Positions 18,903 to 27,838 are shown, counted from the stretch's first letter. The stretch is DNA of 64,000 nucleotides from Paraflavitalea sp966211765 (GCA_966211765.1 CBIHOV010000005.1:62001-126000); one strand, 5' to 3'. Program-made: numbers and translations. Notes: generated by a model from the sequence alone, not told the origin.

Positions 18903-19469
18903 TTGAGTAGGGAAAGAATATTAGCCGCCGCCAAACAAAACAAACCAGCCCTGGTGCCTTTACCGGAAATGGCGACTTTTGCTGCTGCGGCCAATGACCT
19001 GGTAGCAGCTTTTACGACCTCCATCACAAAGGCTGGCGGAGCAGCTACTGTGCTGGGCAACCTGCAGGAACTGCCAGTGAAAATAAAAGAAGGTTGGCCC
19101 GATGCAAAGCGGGTGGCCAATTTCATCCATGGCGACAGCAATACCAATGAATCGCTGCTGAAAGAAGTAGCCCTGCTGGACCTGGTCGTTCTCAAAGGGC
19201 AACTGGGGGTAGCGGAGAATGGCGCCATCTGGCTCACCGATAAGGATTGCGTGGAGCGGGTATTGCCCTTTATCACCCAACACCTGGTACTGGTGATCGA
19301 TAAGCAAACATTGGTCGGCAATATGCACCAGGCTTATGGAGTAATGGGGCAACAAAACCCCGACTATGGCGTATTCATTGCAGGCCCGTCCAAAACCGCT
19401 GATATCGAACAATCGCTGGTGATCGGCGCCCACGGGCCACGTAGTTTACAGGTGTTTATAATTGAATAG
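18903..19469 (+). CDS. lutC: LutC/LldG-type LUD-domain protein of the L-lactate oxidation complex
   Basis: The protein has 188 residues. The start is a TTG at 18903, chosen because it gives the family N-terminus (SRERILAAAKQNKP); the first in-frame ATG is at 18969 and would remove it. The LUD domain shows GVAENGAIWLTD, RVLPFITQHLVLVI and a C-terminal IAGPSKTADIEQSLVIGAHG block, the usual LutC ending. It completes the lutABC set needed for growth on L-lactate. The non-ATG start may lower its translation relative to lutAB. Confidence 0.9.
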   Translation: MSRERILAAAKQNKPALVPLPEMATFAAAANDLVAAFTTSITKAGGAATVLGNLQELPVKIKEGWPDAKRVANFIHGDSNTNESLLKEVALLDLVVLKGQLGVAENGAIWLTDKDCVERVLPFITQHLVLVIDKQTLVGNMHQAYGVMGQQNPDYGVFIAGPSKTADIEQSLVIGAHGPRSLQVFIIE

Positions 19470-19535
19470 AACAGCAGCAGATATTTCGTTCCTTTGGGCA
19501 ACGATCTTATTTTAGAAAAACTATAATTACAGTAT

Positions 19536-20390
19536 ATGAAACTGATCCGATTTGGAGAACCCGGCCATGAGAAGCCCGGTATTTTACTGGATGGAAAAAG
19601 ATACGATACATCGGCCATTACCCGTGATTACGATGAAACCTTCTTTATGGAAGATGGCATTGCCAAACTGAAAGCAGCCCTCGATCAAAAACCTTCTTTA
19701 CCGGAAGTGCCTGCCGCTACCCGTTGGGCAGCGCCCCAGGTGAGGCCTTCCAAGATCATCTGCATTGGCCTCAACTATGCTGACCATGCCGCAGAAAGCA
19801 ATATGGCGATCCCGAAGGAACCCATCGTATTCTTCAAATCGACCACCGCGCTGGTAGGTCCCAATGACGACCTGGTAATTCCTAAGAACAGTGTGAAGAC
19901 CGACTGGGAAGTAGAACTAGCCGTGATCATCGGCAAAAAAGCAACTTATGTAGAAGAAAAAGATGCCGCTGGTTATATTGCGGGCTATGCCCTGCACAAC
20001 GATTACAGTGAGCGCGAGTTCCAGCTGGAACGTGGTGGCCAATGGGTAAAGGGCAAAAGCTGCGACACCTTTGCGCCCCTCGGACCATGGATAGCTACAG
20101 CCGATGAAATAAAAGATGTCAATAACCTGCGCCTGTGGCTGACCGTTAACGGTAAGACCATGCAGGATGGTAATACCAGCAACTTTATTTTCAATGTGAA
20201 CTATGTAGTAGCCTACCTCAGCCAGTTCATGACCTTGCTGCCGGGCGATATCATCTCTACTGGTACACCAGCCGGCGTGGGTCTCGGGCAAAAACCCACC
20301 CCCATTTATATCAAAGCAGGTGATATAATGGAATTAGGCATCGACGGACTGGGCGCCAGCAAACAGGTAGCCAAAGCATATCAACCATAA
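19536..20390 (+). CDS. Fumarylacetoacetate hydrolase family protein, probable 2,4-diketo-3-deoxy-L-fuconate hydrolase
   Basis: The protein has 284 residues with the FAH-family core: IICIGLNYADHAAE, PIVFFKSTTALVGPND, DWEVELAVIIGKKA (metal-binding Asp/Glu), YALHNDYSEREFQ, GKSCDTFAPLGPW and LLPGDIISTGTPAGVG. The family cleaves or hydrates beta-diketo and oxo-acids with Mg2+. In the Xanthomonas L-fucose pathway a member splits L-2,4-diketo-3-deoxyfuconate into pyruvate and L-lactate. Its presence next to two SDRs and lutABC supports the same role. Other FAH reactions, such as ureidoglycolate lyase-like annotation, are common mislabels for this subgroup. Confidence 0.85.
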   Translation: MKLIRFGEPGHEKPGILLDGKRYDTSAITRDYDETFFMEDGIAKLKAALDQKPSLPEVPAATRWAAPQVRPSKIICIGLNYADHAAESNMAIPKEPIVFFKSTTALVGPNDDLVIPKNSVKTDWEVELAVIIGKKATYVEEKDAAGYIAGYALHNDYSEREFQLERGGQWVKGKSCDTFAPLGPWIATADEIKDVNNLRLWLTVNGKTMQDGNTSNFIFNVNYVVAYLSQFMTLLPGDIISTGTPAGVGLGQKPTPIYIKAGDIMELGIDGLGASKQVAKAYQP

Positions 20391-20402
20391 AATTATTGCC
20401 AG

Positions 20403-21185
20403 ATGGATCTTCAATTAAAAGATAAGGTCATTATTGTAACAGGTGGTGCTAAAGGTATTGGAGAGGGCATCTCGAAAGTACTGGCAGCAGAAGGCGCTAT
20501 TCCCGTGATCATGGGGCGCAATGAAGAAGACAACCTCAAAACGGTAGCGGAGATCAAAGCTGCCGGACAACAGGCGGGCCAGGTAGTGGCGGAACTTACC
20601 AACCCGGAAGCCTGCGAGCAGGCCGTAAAAGCAGTCATCAAACAATATGGCCGCATTGACGGACTGGTAAACAATGCCGGTGTAAATGATGGCGTAGGAT
20701 TGGAGAATGGCAGTTATGATGCTTTTATAGCTTCCCTGCACAAGAACCTCGTGCATTATTACCTGGTAGCACATTATGCTTTGCCGGAGTTGAAGAAATC
20801 GAAAGGCGCTATTGTGAACATCAGTTCCAAAACAGCGGAAACAGGCCAGGGCGGTACCTCCGCTTATGCTGCTTCCAATGGTGGCCGCAATGCCCTCACC
20901 CGCGAATGGGCGGTAGAGCTCCTACCCTATGGTATCCGTGTAAATGCTATTGTGGTAGCAGAATGCTGGACGCCCCTGTATGAAAGGTGGATCAGCGGCC
21001 TGCCCAATTCACAGGAGAAGCTGGCTTCTATTGTATCCAAGATACCATTGGAAAACCGCATGACCACAGCAGAAGAACTGGGCAATGCTACTGCCTTCCT
21101 CTTGTCTACTGCTTCCAGTCACACGACCGGTCAACTCATCCATGTAGATGGCGGCTATGTGCATTTGGACAGGGCGATCAGTTAG
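20403..21185 (+). CDS. SDR oxidoreductase, probable L-fucose dehydrogenase, with Asn in the catalytic Lys position
   Basis: The protein has 260 residues. Rossmann motif TGGAKGIG, then LVNNAGVNDG, catalytic Ser142 in NISSKTAETG, Tyr155 in SAYAASNGG and a C-terminal HTTGQLIHVDGGYVHLDRA. The segment VVAECWTPLYERWI after the active site is a feature I associate with SDRs annotated as L-fucose dehydrogenase. The expected YxxxK motif reads YAASN: residue 159 is Asn (codon aat at 20877-20879) instead of Lys, a single-base difference. The enzyme would oxidise L-fucose to the lactone as the first step after uptake. It is the last gene of the operon, 12 bp after the FAH gene and just before the terminator. 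Confidence 0.75.
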   Translation: MDLQLKDKVIIVTGGAKGIGEGISKVLAAEGAIPVIMGRNEEDNLKTVAEIKAAGQQAGQVVAELTNPEACEQAVKAVIKQYGRIDGLVNNAGVNDGVGLENGSYDAFIASLHKNLVHYYLVAHYALPELKKSKGAIVNISSKTAETGQGGTSAYAASNGGRNALTREWAVELLPYGIRVNAIVVAECWTPLYERWISGLPNSQEKLASIVSKIPLENRMTTAEELGNATAFLLSTASSHTTGQLIHVDGGYVHLDRAIS

Positions 21186-21215
21186 TAAGTACCGATCAAG
21201 GTTATCCTACATAAT

Positions 21216-21247
21216 AAAAGCGCGTTCTTAACAGGACGCGCTTTTTT
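21216..21247 (+). terminator. Intrinsic terminator of the fucose/lactate operon
   Basis: A perfect 10-bp stem (21216-21225 with 21236-21245), a 10-nt loop and a run of six T on the plus strand. It lies 31 bp after the last operon gene and also faces the convergent RNase Z-like gene, where the A-run allows use in the other direction. Confidence 0.88.
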
Positions 21248-21264
21248 AGTATGGTAAGATCTTG

Positions 21265-22143
21265 TTACCTATTCAACGGCTGTTGCTTCAGCACATCCCG
21301 CACCGCCTCACCGGGCAATATCCGGTGCACCGGAATAGAGATCGCATATTTTTCGCAAAGGCTGATGATCTTTTGATCGATCTGCTCAGGACTGTACCTC
21401 GCCGAAAAATGCCCCAGGATAAGTTGCTCGATCGTCAGCCCACTCACCATCTCCATCACTTCTTCCAAAGTGCTGTGCTTGTTACCGTGCGTCTGTATTT
21501 TGCTGTCTTCCGGCCCGCCCAAAAAAGTAGCTTCATGGATCAGTACCTGGCAGTGATTCCATCTTTGCAGGTCCTCCACCGGTGTGTCGGCCGAATAGCC
21601 CAGTAAAGTAGTACGCACTTCCTGCGTGGTTTGCTCTTTTCCTCTTTCCTGGATGATCCTCCTGATCTCCTCGCCCGGCAGGGAAATGAATTCAGGCCTG
21701 AGTTTAGTTTTTACCTGCACCACTTTATAGCTCAGACTTTTTGCAATACCGGCCGCAGCCTGTACATGACCATTGCGGATGGCCTCCACCACAATATCAT
21801 CTTTGACAGCAATTTGATCTCCTTCCCTGATCCCCTTCCACACCGTACCAGCTACGTGCGGGTCAAACTGTTTTGAGAACTGTTCGATGGCAGGAAAGGA
21901 ACCGGAATCGCTGGGATAATAAATGATGGGCAAGCCCTCCCGGGCATTCAATTGGTTAAACTGAAATAAGCCAGTCAGGTGATCCCTGTCGGCATGAGAC
22001 ACAAATACATGGTTGATCTTCCTGCTCTTTTGCAGCAGCCAGGAGGTAATGCCATCGCCTGCATCCAGCAAAAGCCCCAGTTCATCAATAAAGTACCAGG
22101 TAGAAAACATGGCTGTTGAATAGCCTGTAATGGTTAATTGCAT
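21265..22143 (-). CDS. RNase Z-like metallo-beta-lactamase-fold hydrolase
   Basis: About 292 residues from the chosen start at 22143 (MQLTITGYSTAMF), which places the first beta-strand at the N-terminus; a longer start at 22209 adds 22 poorly ordered residues. RNase Z/ElaC features are visible: LLLDAGDGI, the metal motif VSHADRDHL, TTLLGYSADT, LIHEATFLG, HGNKHSTLEE and LGHFSARY. The metal motif reads HxDxDH rather than the HxHxDH of standard RNase Z. The family includes tRNA 3'-processing endonucleases and other phosphodiesterases. It lies convergent to the fucose operon and downstream of a response regulator on the same strand (81 bp). Fold is sure; tRNase Z activity is uncertain. Confidence 0.8.
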   Translation of the reverse strand: MQLTITGYSTAMFSTWYFIDELGLLLDAGDGITSWLLQKSRKINHVFVSHADRDHLTGLFQFNQLNAREGLPIIYYPSDSGSFPAIEQFSKQFDPHVAGTVWKGIREGDQIAVKDDIVVEAIRNGHVQAAAGIAKSLSYKVVQVKTKLRPEFISLPGEEIRRIIQERGKEQTTQEVRTTLLGYSADTPVEDLQRWNHCQVLIHEATFLGGPEDSKIQTHGNKHSTLEEVMEMVSGLTIEQLILGHFSARYSPEQIDQKIISLCEKYAISIPVHRILPGEAVRDVLKQQPLNR

Positions 22144-22224
22144 GAGTGCAGCAATATTACTAAAGTTACCCGGATTTCTCAATCCGCTTCGTTCCGTTCG
22201 AATTGACAACTAAGCAGATGCCGG

Positions 22225-22839
22225 TTATATCAGGTGTTGCTGCATCGCAATTTTAACAAGGGAGGCGATATTACGGGCTTCAAATTTCTCCAGTAGGTTC
22301 CGCCGGTGGGTATCGACGGTTGAAACACTTACGAAAAGCCTTTGCGCGATCTCATTATTGGTAAGGCCATCTGCAATAAGTTCCAGCACTTCCTTTTCCC
22401 GGCGGGTAAGTACAATGCTGGTAGTAACCTTTTTGTTCAGTACCCGGGAGGCCTCCAGGCTCAGGTAGGTCTTCCCTTTGACCACCGTTAGGATGGCTTC
22501 AATTAACTCCTCCTGTGTAGCATTCTTCAATACATAACCAGATGCCCCATTCTCCATCATCTTTTGAATAAAGGTTTGCTGATTGAAGGTGCTCAACCCA
22601 ATAATATTAATGGAAGGATACTTTTCTTTCACTGTTTTGCAAAGATCAATCCCGCTTTCATCTCCCAGGTTAATATCCATCAGGATCACATCGGGCTGAA
22701 AACCCTGCAAAAACGCCATGCAGGAAATGGTGCTGGCGGCATGGCCGCTCAACTCAATCCGCTTGTCATGCTGCAGCAAAGAACGTATTCCCTCTATCAC
22801 CATATAATGATCATCTACTATGAATACAGTTACTTTCAT
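22225..22839 (-). CDS. NarL/FixJ-family response regulator
   Basis: The protein has 204 residues. Receiver domain with VDD (residues 8-10), phospho-acceptor Asp55 in ILMDINLGD, and VLKNATQEEL near the conserved Lys. The LuxR-type HTH follows: VLTRREKEVLELIADGLTNNEIAQRLFVSVSTVDTHRRNL, with TVDTHRRN as recognition helix. Its start overlaps the stop of the sensor kinase gene by 4 bp, so the two are a translationally coupled two-component pair. The target genes are not known; the outer-membrane beta-barrel gene upstream on the same strand is a candidate. Confidence 0.95.
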   Translation of the reverse strand: MKVTVFIVDDHYMVIEGIRSLLQHDKRIELSGHAASTISCMAFLQGFQPDVILMDINLGDESGIDLCKTVKEKYPSINIIGLSTFNQQTFIQKMMENGASGYVLKNATQEELIEAILTVVKGKTYLSLEASRVLNKKVTTSIVLTRREKEVLELIADGLTNNEIAQRLFVSVSTVDTHRRNLLEKFEARNIASLVKIAMQQHLI

Positions 22840-24800
22840 GCAGTTTCAAATTCGATGAGGATGGAAGTTCCTTTTCCCGCTTCACTTCGTATATCTGTAA
22901 TGCCTTTCAGGTAGCCAACCCGGTTTTGGATATTACTCCATCCGGCGCCTTTGGTTCCTTGCAGGATGACGGGATCAAACCCTTTCCCATCATCCTCTAT
23001 CGTTAAAGATACTTTATCGCCCGTTTTGCTGATCTGTACGATCGCCGTACGGGCGGCAGCATGCTTGATCGCATTATTGATCAGTTCCTGCACAATACGG
23101 TAAATGGTGATCGTAGTCGTTTGGGAAATATCCGATCCGCTCATGCCGATAGACTGATACGTAACCTGTAATGCCCCGGACTGACTAATATCATTACAAA
23201 AGTCTTTCAGCGCTGCATCAAGACCAAATTTCACCAATGTTTCCGGCATCATATTGTGTGCCACCCGGCGCATCTCCTGGATAGAACTATCCAACATATC
23301 CATGCTGCGTTCAAAGGTCAGCGCATTGGCAGGTGTCATGATGAGGTTTTCCTTCACTGTGCGCAGGGAATATTTGATGCCTGAGAGCATGCCACCCAGG
23401 CCATCGTGTAGGTCTTTGGCCAGGCGGGTGCGCTCCTGCTCTTCGCCTTTCAATACCGCTTCTGCGGCGGTGAGCTGCTTTTCCGTTTCCAGTTCATTGA
23501 TCCGTTGTTGCTGCAACTTTTGTTTGTGCCTGTAATTCCTATAGACCAGGAGGGATATGATCAACAATACGGCAGCGCCGACGATCAGAATATAATTTAA
23601 GGTATTCTTCTGGCGGATGTTCAATTGCTGAAACTTCTTATCCGCTTCCAGTTGCAGTATGGTGGCTTCCTTTTGGGCTGTTTGGTATTGAACTTCCAGG
23701 TTACTGGCGTACTGTTTATTTTGAACGCTCGACATGGAATCCGACACCTCCTTAAATTCTTTGTAATAGGGAAGCGATTTTTTAGGATCACCCCACTCTT
23801 CATACAGCCTGGCCAGGTAATCCAATAGGATCACTTGGTGGTTCATTTGCAAATTGGCCCTTTCTTTCTGTACGGCCAGCAACATGACTTCGCTTTCTTT
23901 GAACTTCTTCTGCAAAGCAAGCACCCTGGCCAACTGCAGCCTCGCCTGTATATTACCAAACACATCTTTTGCCTGCTCAGCGATTTGGGCTGTTTTCTTA
24001 AAATGTTCATTGGCCGACTCCAGCCTGTTGAGGTTCATATCAATAAGTCCGGCCACGAGGTGGTAACTGATCAATACCTGGTGGGCATCACCCTCCACAT
24101 AATAGGTGCGGGAAGAATCTATATGATCATCTGCCTTTTCGTACTGGTTTTGCATAGTGAGCGCCAGGGCAATGGTGAAATGCGCACCAAACAGGTCCTG
24201 CCGCTTCCCCGATAAGCGGGCAATGGCCAGTGCCTTCCTGCCATACTCCTCCTCTTTCACAAATTCATTCATTTCCTTATAGACGATAGCCTGGTTAATG
24301 TAGGCAGCAAGGAGGCTGGCCTGTTTGTCGAGCTTGATAAATACCTCAATGGCTTTGTTTTGCCAGGCTACTGCCTGCTTGTAATCGCCCTGGTGGCGCT
24401 TTACCTCAGAAAACGTAGCATAAATGCTGGCAGTCTTAAAATAGGTATTGGGATGTTTGGATCTTCCCATGAAAACAAGTGCGGTATCAAGCGTTTTTTC
24501 GGCTTCGTCGTAGGAAGCCCTTCCGATATACAGGTAGGCCCTGTTGAAGTAGATCATTCCAGCCTGGTAATCTAGTCCTTTGGACCTGGCAAATGCTATT
24601 CCATCATTGTAGGTTCTTGAACACCAGGCCGTGTCTACAGTTTCCAATGCAATGCCCAGCCGCATCATGCTGATCGCCCTGGTGGTATCGGCTAAATTGC
24701 CCTTTAGTTCTTTGGTAAGGCTGTCAATATAAGGCGTTTGTGCCGGTGCAGCATACAGCCCCAGCGACCATAAACAAATTGTGAACAGCCATTGTTTCAT
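22836..24800 (-). CDS. Sensor histidine kinase with TPR sensor region (HisKA_3 type)
   Basis: The protein has 654 residues. Signal peptide (MKQWLFTICLWSLGLYAAPAQ), then a periplasmic tetratricopeptide array (about residues 30-370, repeats such as GMIYFNRAYLYIGRASYDEAEKT), one membrane segment (about 400-420, YILIVGAAVLLIISLLVY), a coiled-coil linker and a HisKA_3 domain with phospho-acceptor His465 in LAKDLHDGLGGM. The HATPase domain follows (ELINNAIKHA, EDDGKGFD, GAGWSNIQNRV). This TPR-kinase architecture is common in Bacteroidota and pairs with NarL-type regulators, as here. The signal is unknown; TPRs suggest protein or peptide partners. Confidence 0.95.
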   Translation of the reverse strand: MKQWLFTICLWSLGLYAAPAQTPYIDSLTKELKGNLADTTRAISMMRLGIALETVDTAWCSRTYNDGIAFARSKGLDYQAGMIYFNRAYLYIGRASYDEAEKTLDTALVFMGRSKHPNTYFKTASIYATFSEVKRHQGDYKQAVAWQNKAIEVFIKLDKQASLLAAYINQAIVYKEMNEFVKEEEYGRKALAIARLSGKRQDLFGAHFTIALALTMQNQYEKADDHIDSSRTYYVEGDAHQVLISYHLVAGLIDMNLNRLESANEHFKKTAQIAEQAKDVFGNIQARLQLARVLALQKKFKESEVMLLAVQKERANLQMNHQVILLDYLARLYEEWGDPKKSLPYYKEFKEVSDSMSSVQNKQYASNLEVQYQTAQKEATILQLEADKKFQQLNIRQKNTLNYILIVGAAVLLIISLLVYRNYRHKQKLQQQRINELETEKQLTAAEAVLKGEEQERTRLAKDLHDGLGGMLSGIKYSLRTVKENLIMTPANALTFERSMDMLDSSIQEMRRVAHNMMPETLVKFGLDAALKDFCNDISQSGALQVTYQSIGMSGSDISQTTTITIYRIVQELINNAIKHAAARTAIVQISKTGDKVSLTIEDDGKGFDPVILQGTKGAGWSNIQNRVGYLKGITDIRSEAGKGTSILIEFETA

Positions 24801-25055
24801 ACGTAAAAGCCACTTTGTTCCTCTTGCAAAGGAACCTGATTTTAGGGGTTACTCCTCTACCACTTTTCCGTGATTTCTGCGGTGTTTGAAAATACTGCAT
24901 TTACACGAAACCGCCCTGAGCTTGCCGAAGGTTTCCTGGGATAACAATCCAACCCGCGAAAACACTTCGGCAAATTTCATCCCGCCCGGCGGAGCCTTTT
25001 TTTCCGCATGGCAGTACTCAGGGAAGCATAGGTGCACCCTCCAGGCATACAAGCC

Positions 25056-27494
25056 CTACCCGGCTTTAATTCTTTGCGTTTCGGCTTCCAGGCCAGTCTG
25101 GCGTTGCCTGGCGGCTTTCACTTTATTGTTTCCAAACCGGTAAGTAAAACTTATTCTGGCTGTTTGACTTTCTCTCGACACCCAGATATTGAGCACCAGA
25201 CCGCCAAAATCATTGGTGGCCCGGTAAGGGATCGCTGAGCGGAAAATATCCGTGGCGGTCACCTTAAGCGTAGCCCTTTTCCTGAACAGCAGTTTTTGGA
25301 ACCCTATATCCACCGCCCCCATGGATTTTGCTTTCCAGGTAGGCCCGGTAGCCATCGGTCCATTGAACCAACCACTCAGCTCTGCTGAATAGTCATGCCC
25401 CAGGGTAAACGTATGCTGACTAACCAGGCCATAACCTGCATTGTGCAGATCTACCTCACTGTCCACACTCCTGCCTTTGAATACCTGGTAATTGAACCAG
25501 ATATTTACAAAGCCATTCCACCAGGAAGTGATCGTTAAAGGCGAACTGATGCTCAGATTTACAATGTCCTGTTGCGCCAGGTTCTTGGCCAGGGCATAAG
25601 TGAAATTATTGAGGGTATCCACTGTTTGCGTAGCATAATCTTTTACATGACTGTACGACACTGATGTATTCACCCGGCTTTTCCAGGTATGCACCAGCTC
25701 AATATTTTGGGTGAATTGCGGGCGAAGGAATGAATTGCCTTTTACATACGACAGCTCATCCAGTTTCATTTCAAAGGGATTAAGGTCCTGGTAGCTGGGT
25801 CGGTCGATCCTCCGGCCATAGGATAGGTTCAATACGTTTTTCTTATCTACCGTCCAGGTAATTGTGGCGTTGGGAAACAGGTCGGTGTAATCTTTCTTTA
25901 CATTGTTATCCGGTTGCGATACACCATCGCTCCTGGTGAGCACTCCCTTGCTATTTGTTTGTTCCATGCGCACACCCGCCTGCAAAGTCCAATGGGTATT
26001 CAGTGGCCGGTAATAACTTACATAAACAGCATTCACATTTTCTTTATAGTTAAAATGATAACTGCGCGCTGCCACTTTTGCGGGGATGCCATTTTCTTCG
26101 TTGAAGAAATCAAAGGTATTATTGGTTTTTACGTAGGAGAACTTCGCACCGAATGAGAACCTTCCTTTACCGGCCGGCAGGTTCACATCCAGCTTGCTGG
26201 TGTAAATATCTATATCGGTAGGCGTATGGTTGCGGGTGATCACTGATGCCAGCAAGGCATTGTCCTTGTCTGTATAATAATTGGGCTGGTAGCTATTGGC
26301 CCGGCCGCGAAACAAACCATAGTCTGCATCAAAGTTGATCTCGCGGCCACTCGTATCGGCATACCGGTAATTGAGGTTGGTATTGAAGTTGGTTCTTTTG
26401 CGGGGCACTTTATTGGTAGCGATCAAACTTTTCGCATAAGCATTCGTAGGCACGTAATAAATACCGGTGCTTCCATCACTGTTCCAGTCTTCATTATTAA
26501 AGACCGAGCTTACCATCACACCGACAGTTTGTCTTTTACTGATAAAATAATCTGCACCTGCTCTTACATTATAACTGGTATTATAACTCAGCAGCAGCAG
26601 GCGCTGGTCGTAAAGGGTATCTTTTTGTGTACGGGGAGCCTGAATAGCTGTTTCGTACCTGCCATGGTTGATACCCGCACTGGTAAAAAGATTCACCTTT
26701 TTATTCCGGTAGTTGATACTTACCGCACCATTCCCCTTGGGCGTAACACCCTGTACCATACCTGCTGTAACAGTTCCATTGGTGCCCAGGGCATTGTTCT
26801 TTTTCAGCCGGATGTTAATGATGCCAGCATTCCCACTGGCATCATAACGGGCTCCGGGGTTCGGGATCATCTCAATTGTCGCTATATCATTACTATTAAG
26901 GCTCTTGAGCCAGGCCGCCAACTCTTCCACCCCCAGTTGCAACAGCCTCCCATCTACACTGATCCGCACACCGACCTTGCCCTTCATCGTGATCTTATCA
27001 TTGTTATCAATGATAACACCCGGACTTTTCTGCAACAGTTCAAAGGCTGTACTACCCGTAGCACTGATGCTGTTTTGTACATTAAAGACCGTTCTGTCGG
27101 GCAATACCTCCACCAGGGGTTTGCGTTGCGATACGGTCACCGATTGCAATTGTGTGGAAGTCAATGGCATGGTAACCAATGGTACATTATAGGATTGTCC
27201 TTCCTTCACTTCAAAGGGAGCAGAAAAGACAGTGGCAAACCCAATGGCAGAATAGTTCATCCGGTATTGGCCCGGTGCAGGAGAGGAAAACGAAAACAAT
27301 CCGCTTCGATCTGTCACCTCCATTTTCACCAGTGAACTGTCCTTGGCTTGCAGCAAGGCAACCGACACCGATCGCAAAGGACTTCCCCGCTCATCTTTCA
27401 CGGCACCTGTTACAACCGTTTTCTCTTGCGCCTGCACCTGCAGACTACCGAGAAGAAGAAAAAAGATAAACCACCTGGGTATTTGATATTTCAT
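25056..27494 (-). CDS. Outer-membrane beta-barrel protein with carboxypeptidase-like and plug domains (TonB-receptor-like)
   Basis: About 812 residues from the start at 27494, which gives a signal peptide (MKYQIPRWFIFFLLLGSLQVQAQ); ATG at 27563 would add 23 residues before it. Order: CarboxypepD_reg-like domain (VVTGAVKDERGSPLRSVSV), plug-like region (RTVFNVQNSISATGSTAFELL, NPGARYDASGNAGIINI) and a C-terminal barrel of the OMP_b-brl_3 type (LSYGRRIDRPSYQDLNPF, RISFTYRFGN). After the final strand there is a basic tail (KVKAARQRQTGLEAETQRI). The family is related to TonB receptors, and its cargo is usually unknown. It lies upstream of the TPR kinase/regulator pair on the same strand with about 255 bp between, so it is probably a separate unit. 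Confidence 0.88.
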   Translation of the reverse strand: MKYQIPRWFIFFLLLGSLQVQAQEKTVVTGAVKDERGSPLRSVSVALLQAKDSSLVKMEVTDRSGLFSFSSPAPGQYRMNYSAIGFATVFSAPFEVKEGQSYNVPLVTMPLTSTQLQSVTVSQRKPLVEVLPDRTVFNVQNSISATGSTAFELLQKSPGVIIDNNDKITMKGKVGVRISVDGRLLQLGVEELAAWLKSLNSNDIATIEMIPNPGARYDASGNAGIINIRLKKNNALGTNGTVTAGMVQGVTPKGNGAVSINYRNKKVNLFTSAGINHGRYETAIQAPRTQKDTLYDQRLLLLSYNTSYNVRAGADYFISKRQTVGVMVSSVFNNEDWNSDGSTGIYYVPTNAYAKSLIATNKVPRKRTNFNTNLNYRYADTSGREINFDADYGLFRGRANSYQPNYYTDKDNALLASVITRNHTPTDIDIYTSKLDVNLPAGKGRFSFGAKFSYVKTNNTFDFFNEENGIPAKVAARSYHFNYKENVNAVYVSYYRPLNTHWTLQAGVRMEQTNSKGVLTRSDGVSQPDNNVKKDYTDLFPNATITWTVDKKNVLNLSYGRRIDRPSYQDLNPFEMKLDELSYVKGNSFLRPQFTQNIELVHTWKSRVNTSVSYSHVKDYATQTVDTLNNFTYALAKNLAQQDIVNLSISSPLTITSWWNGFVNIWFNYQVFKGRSVDSEVDLHNAGYGLVSQHTFTLGHDYSAELSGWFNGPMATGPTWKAKSMGAVDIGFQKLLFRKRATLKVTATDIFRSAIPYRATNDFGGLVLNIWVSRESQTARISFTYRFGNNKVKAARQRQTGLEAETQRIKAG

Positions 27495-27563
27495 GGTATA
27501 ATATTTTTTGTACAGGCAATAAGGAGCCGGCATCCGGTCATCCCGAATTGGTAAGCAATGCAA

Positions 27564-27838
27564 TACCCCGGAGCTGTATACTCCGCAAGCACGCAGGCTT
27601 TCAAAACACCATCTATAGCAAGGAATAAATCAAAGATAATGACCACACCCATTGATCAGGATGGGTAAATCCGACATTCTTAGTAAGGCAAATACGTCAA
27701 TGGTGACAAAGGGGTTTTTACCGGGATCATGGGCTGAATAAGCCACTGGAGCGGCATGCCGCATGAAACGCTTTCCGGTTATTGCGTTTAACAAAAAAAG
27801 AGGGCTATATTTAGGTCAGGGACAAACCCCATGCACTT
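27564..27838. other. Intergenic region upstream of the small ORF
   Basis: No convincing gene here. It holds the leader of the beta-barrel gene on the minus strand and, near its right end, the candidate promoter described separately. No hairpin with a T-run was found. Confidence 0.4.
27782..27813 (+). promoter_or_regulatory. Candidate Bacteroidota-type promoter for the small secreted ORF
   Basis: ttg at 27782-27784, a gap of 21, then tatattta at 27806-27813, which matches seven of eight positions of the TAnnTTTG -7 box with suitable spacing to a TTG -33 element. A start codon follows 25 bp further on. It is a pattern match only. Confidence 0.35.

Noticed and set aside
24891..25020. cctgagcttgccgaagg sequence between the kinase and barrel genes, resembling common intergenic repeats
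   Set aside because: Only one copy seen in the window and no hairpin partner; not enough to call a repeat family.
26529..27335. Plus-strand open frame (268 codons) opposite the beta-barrel gene
   Set aside because: No family features; the minus-strand plug and carboxypeptidase-like domains are clear.
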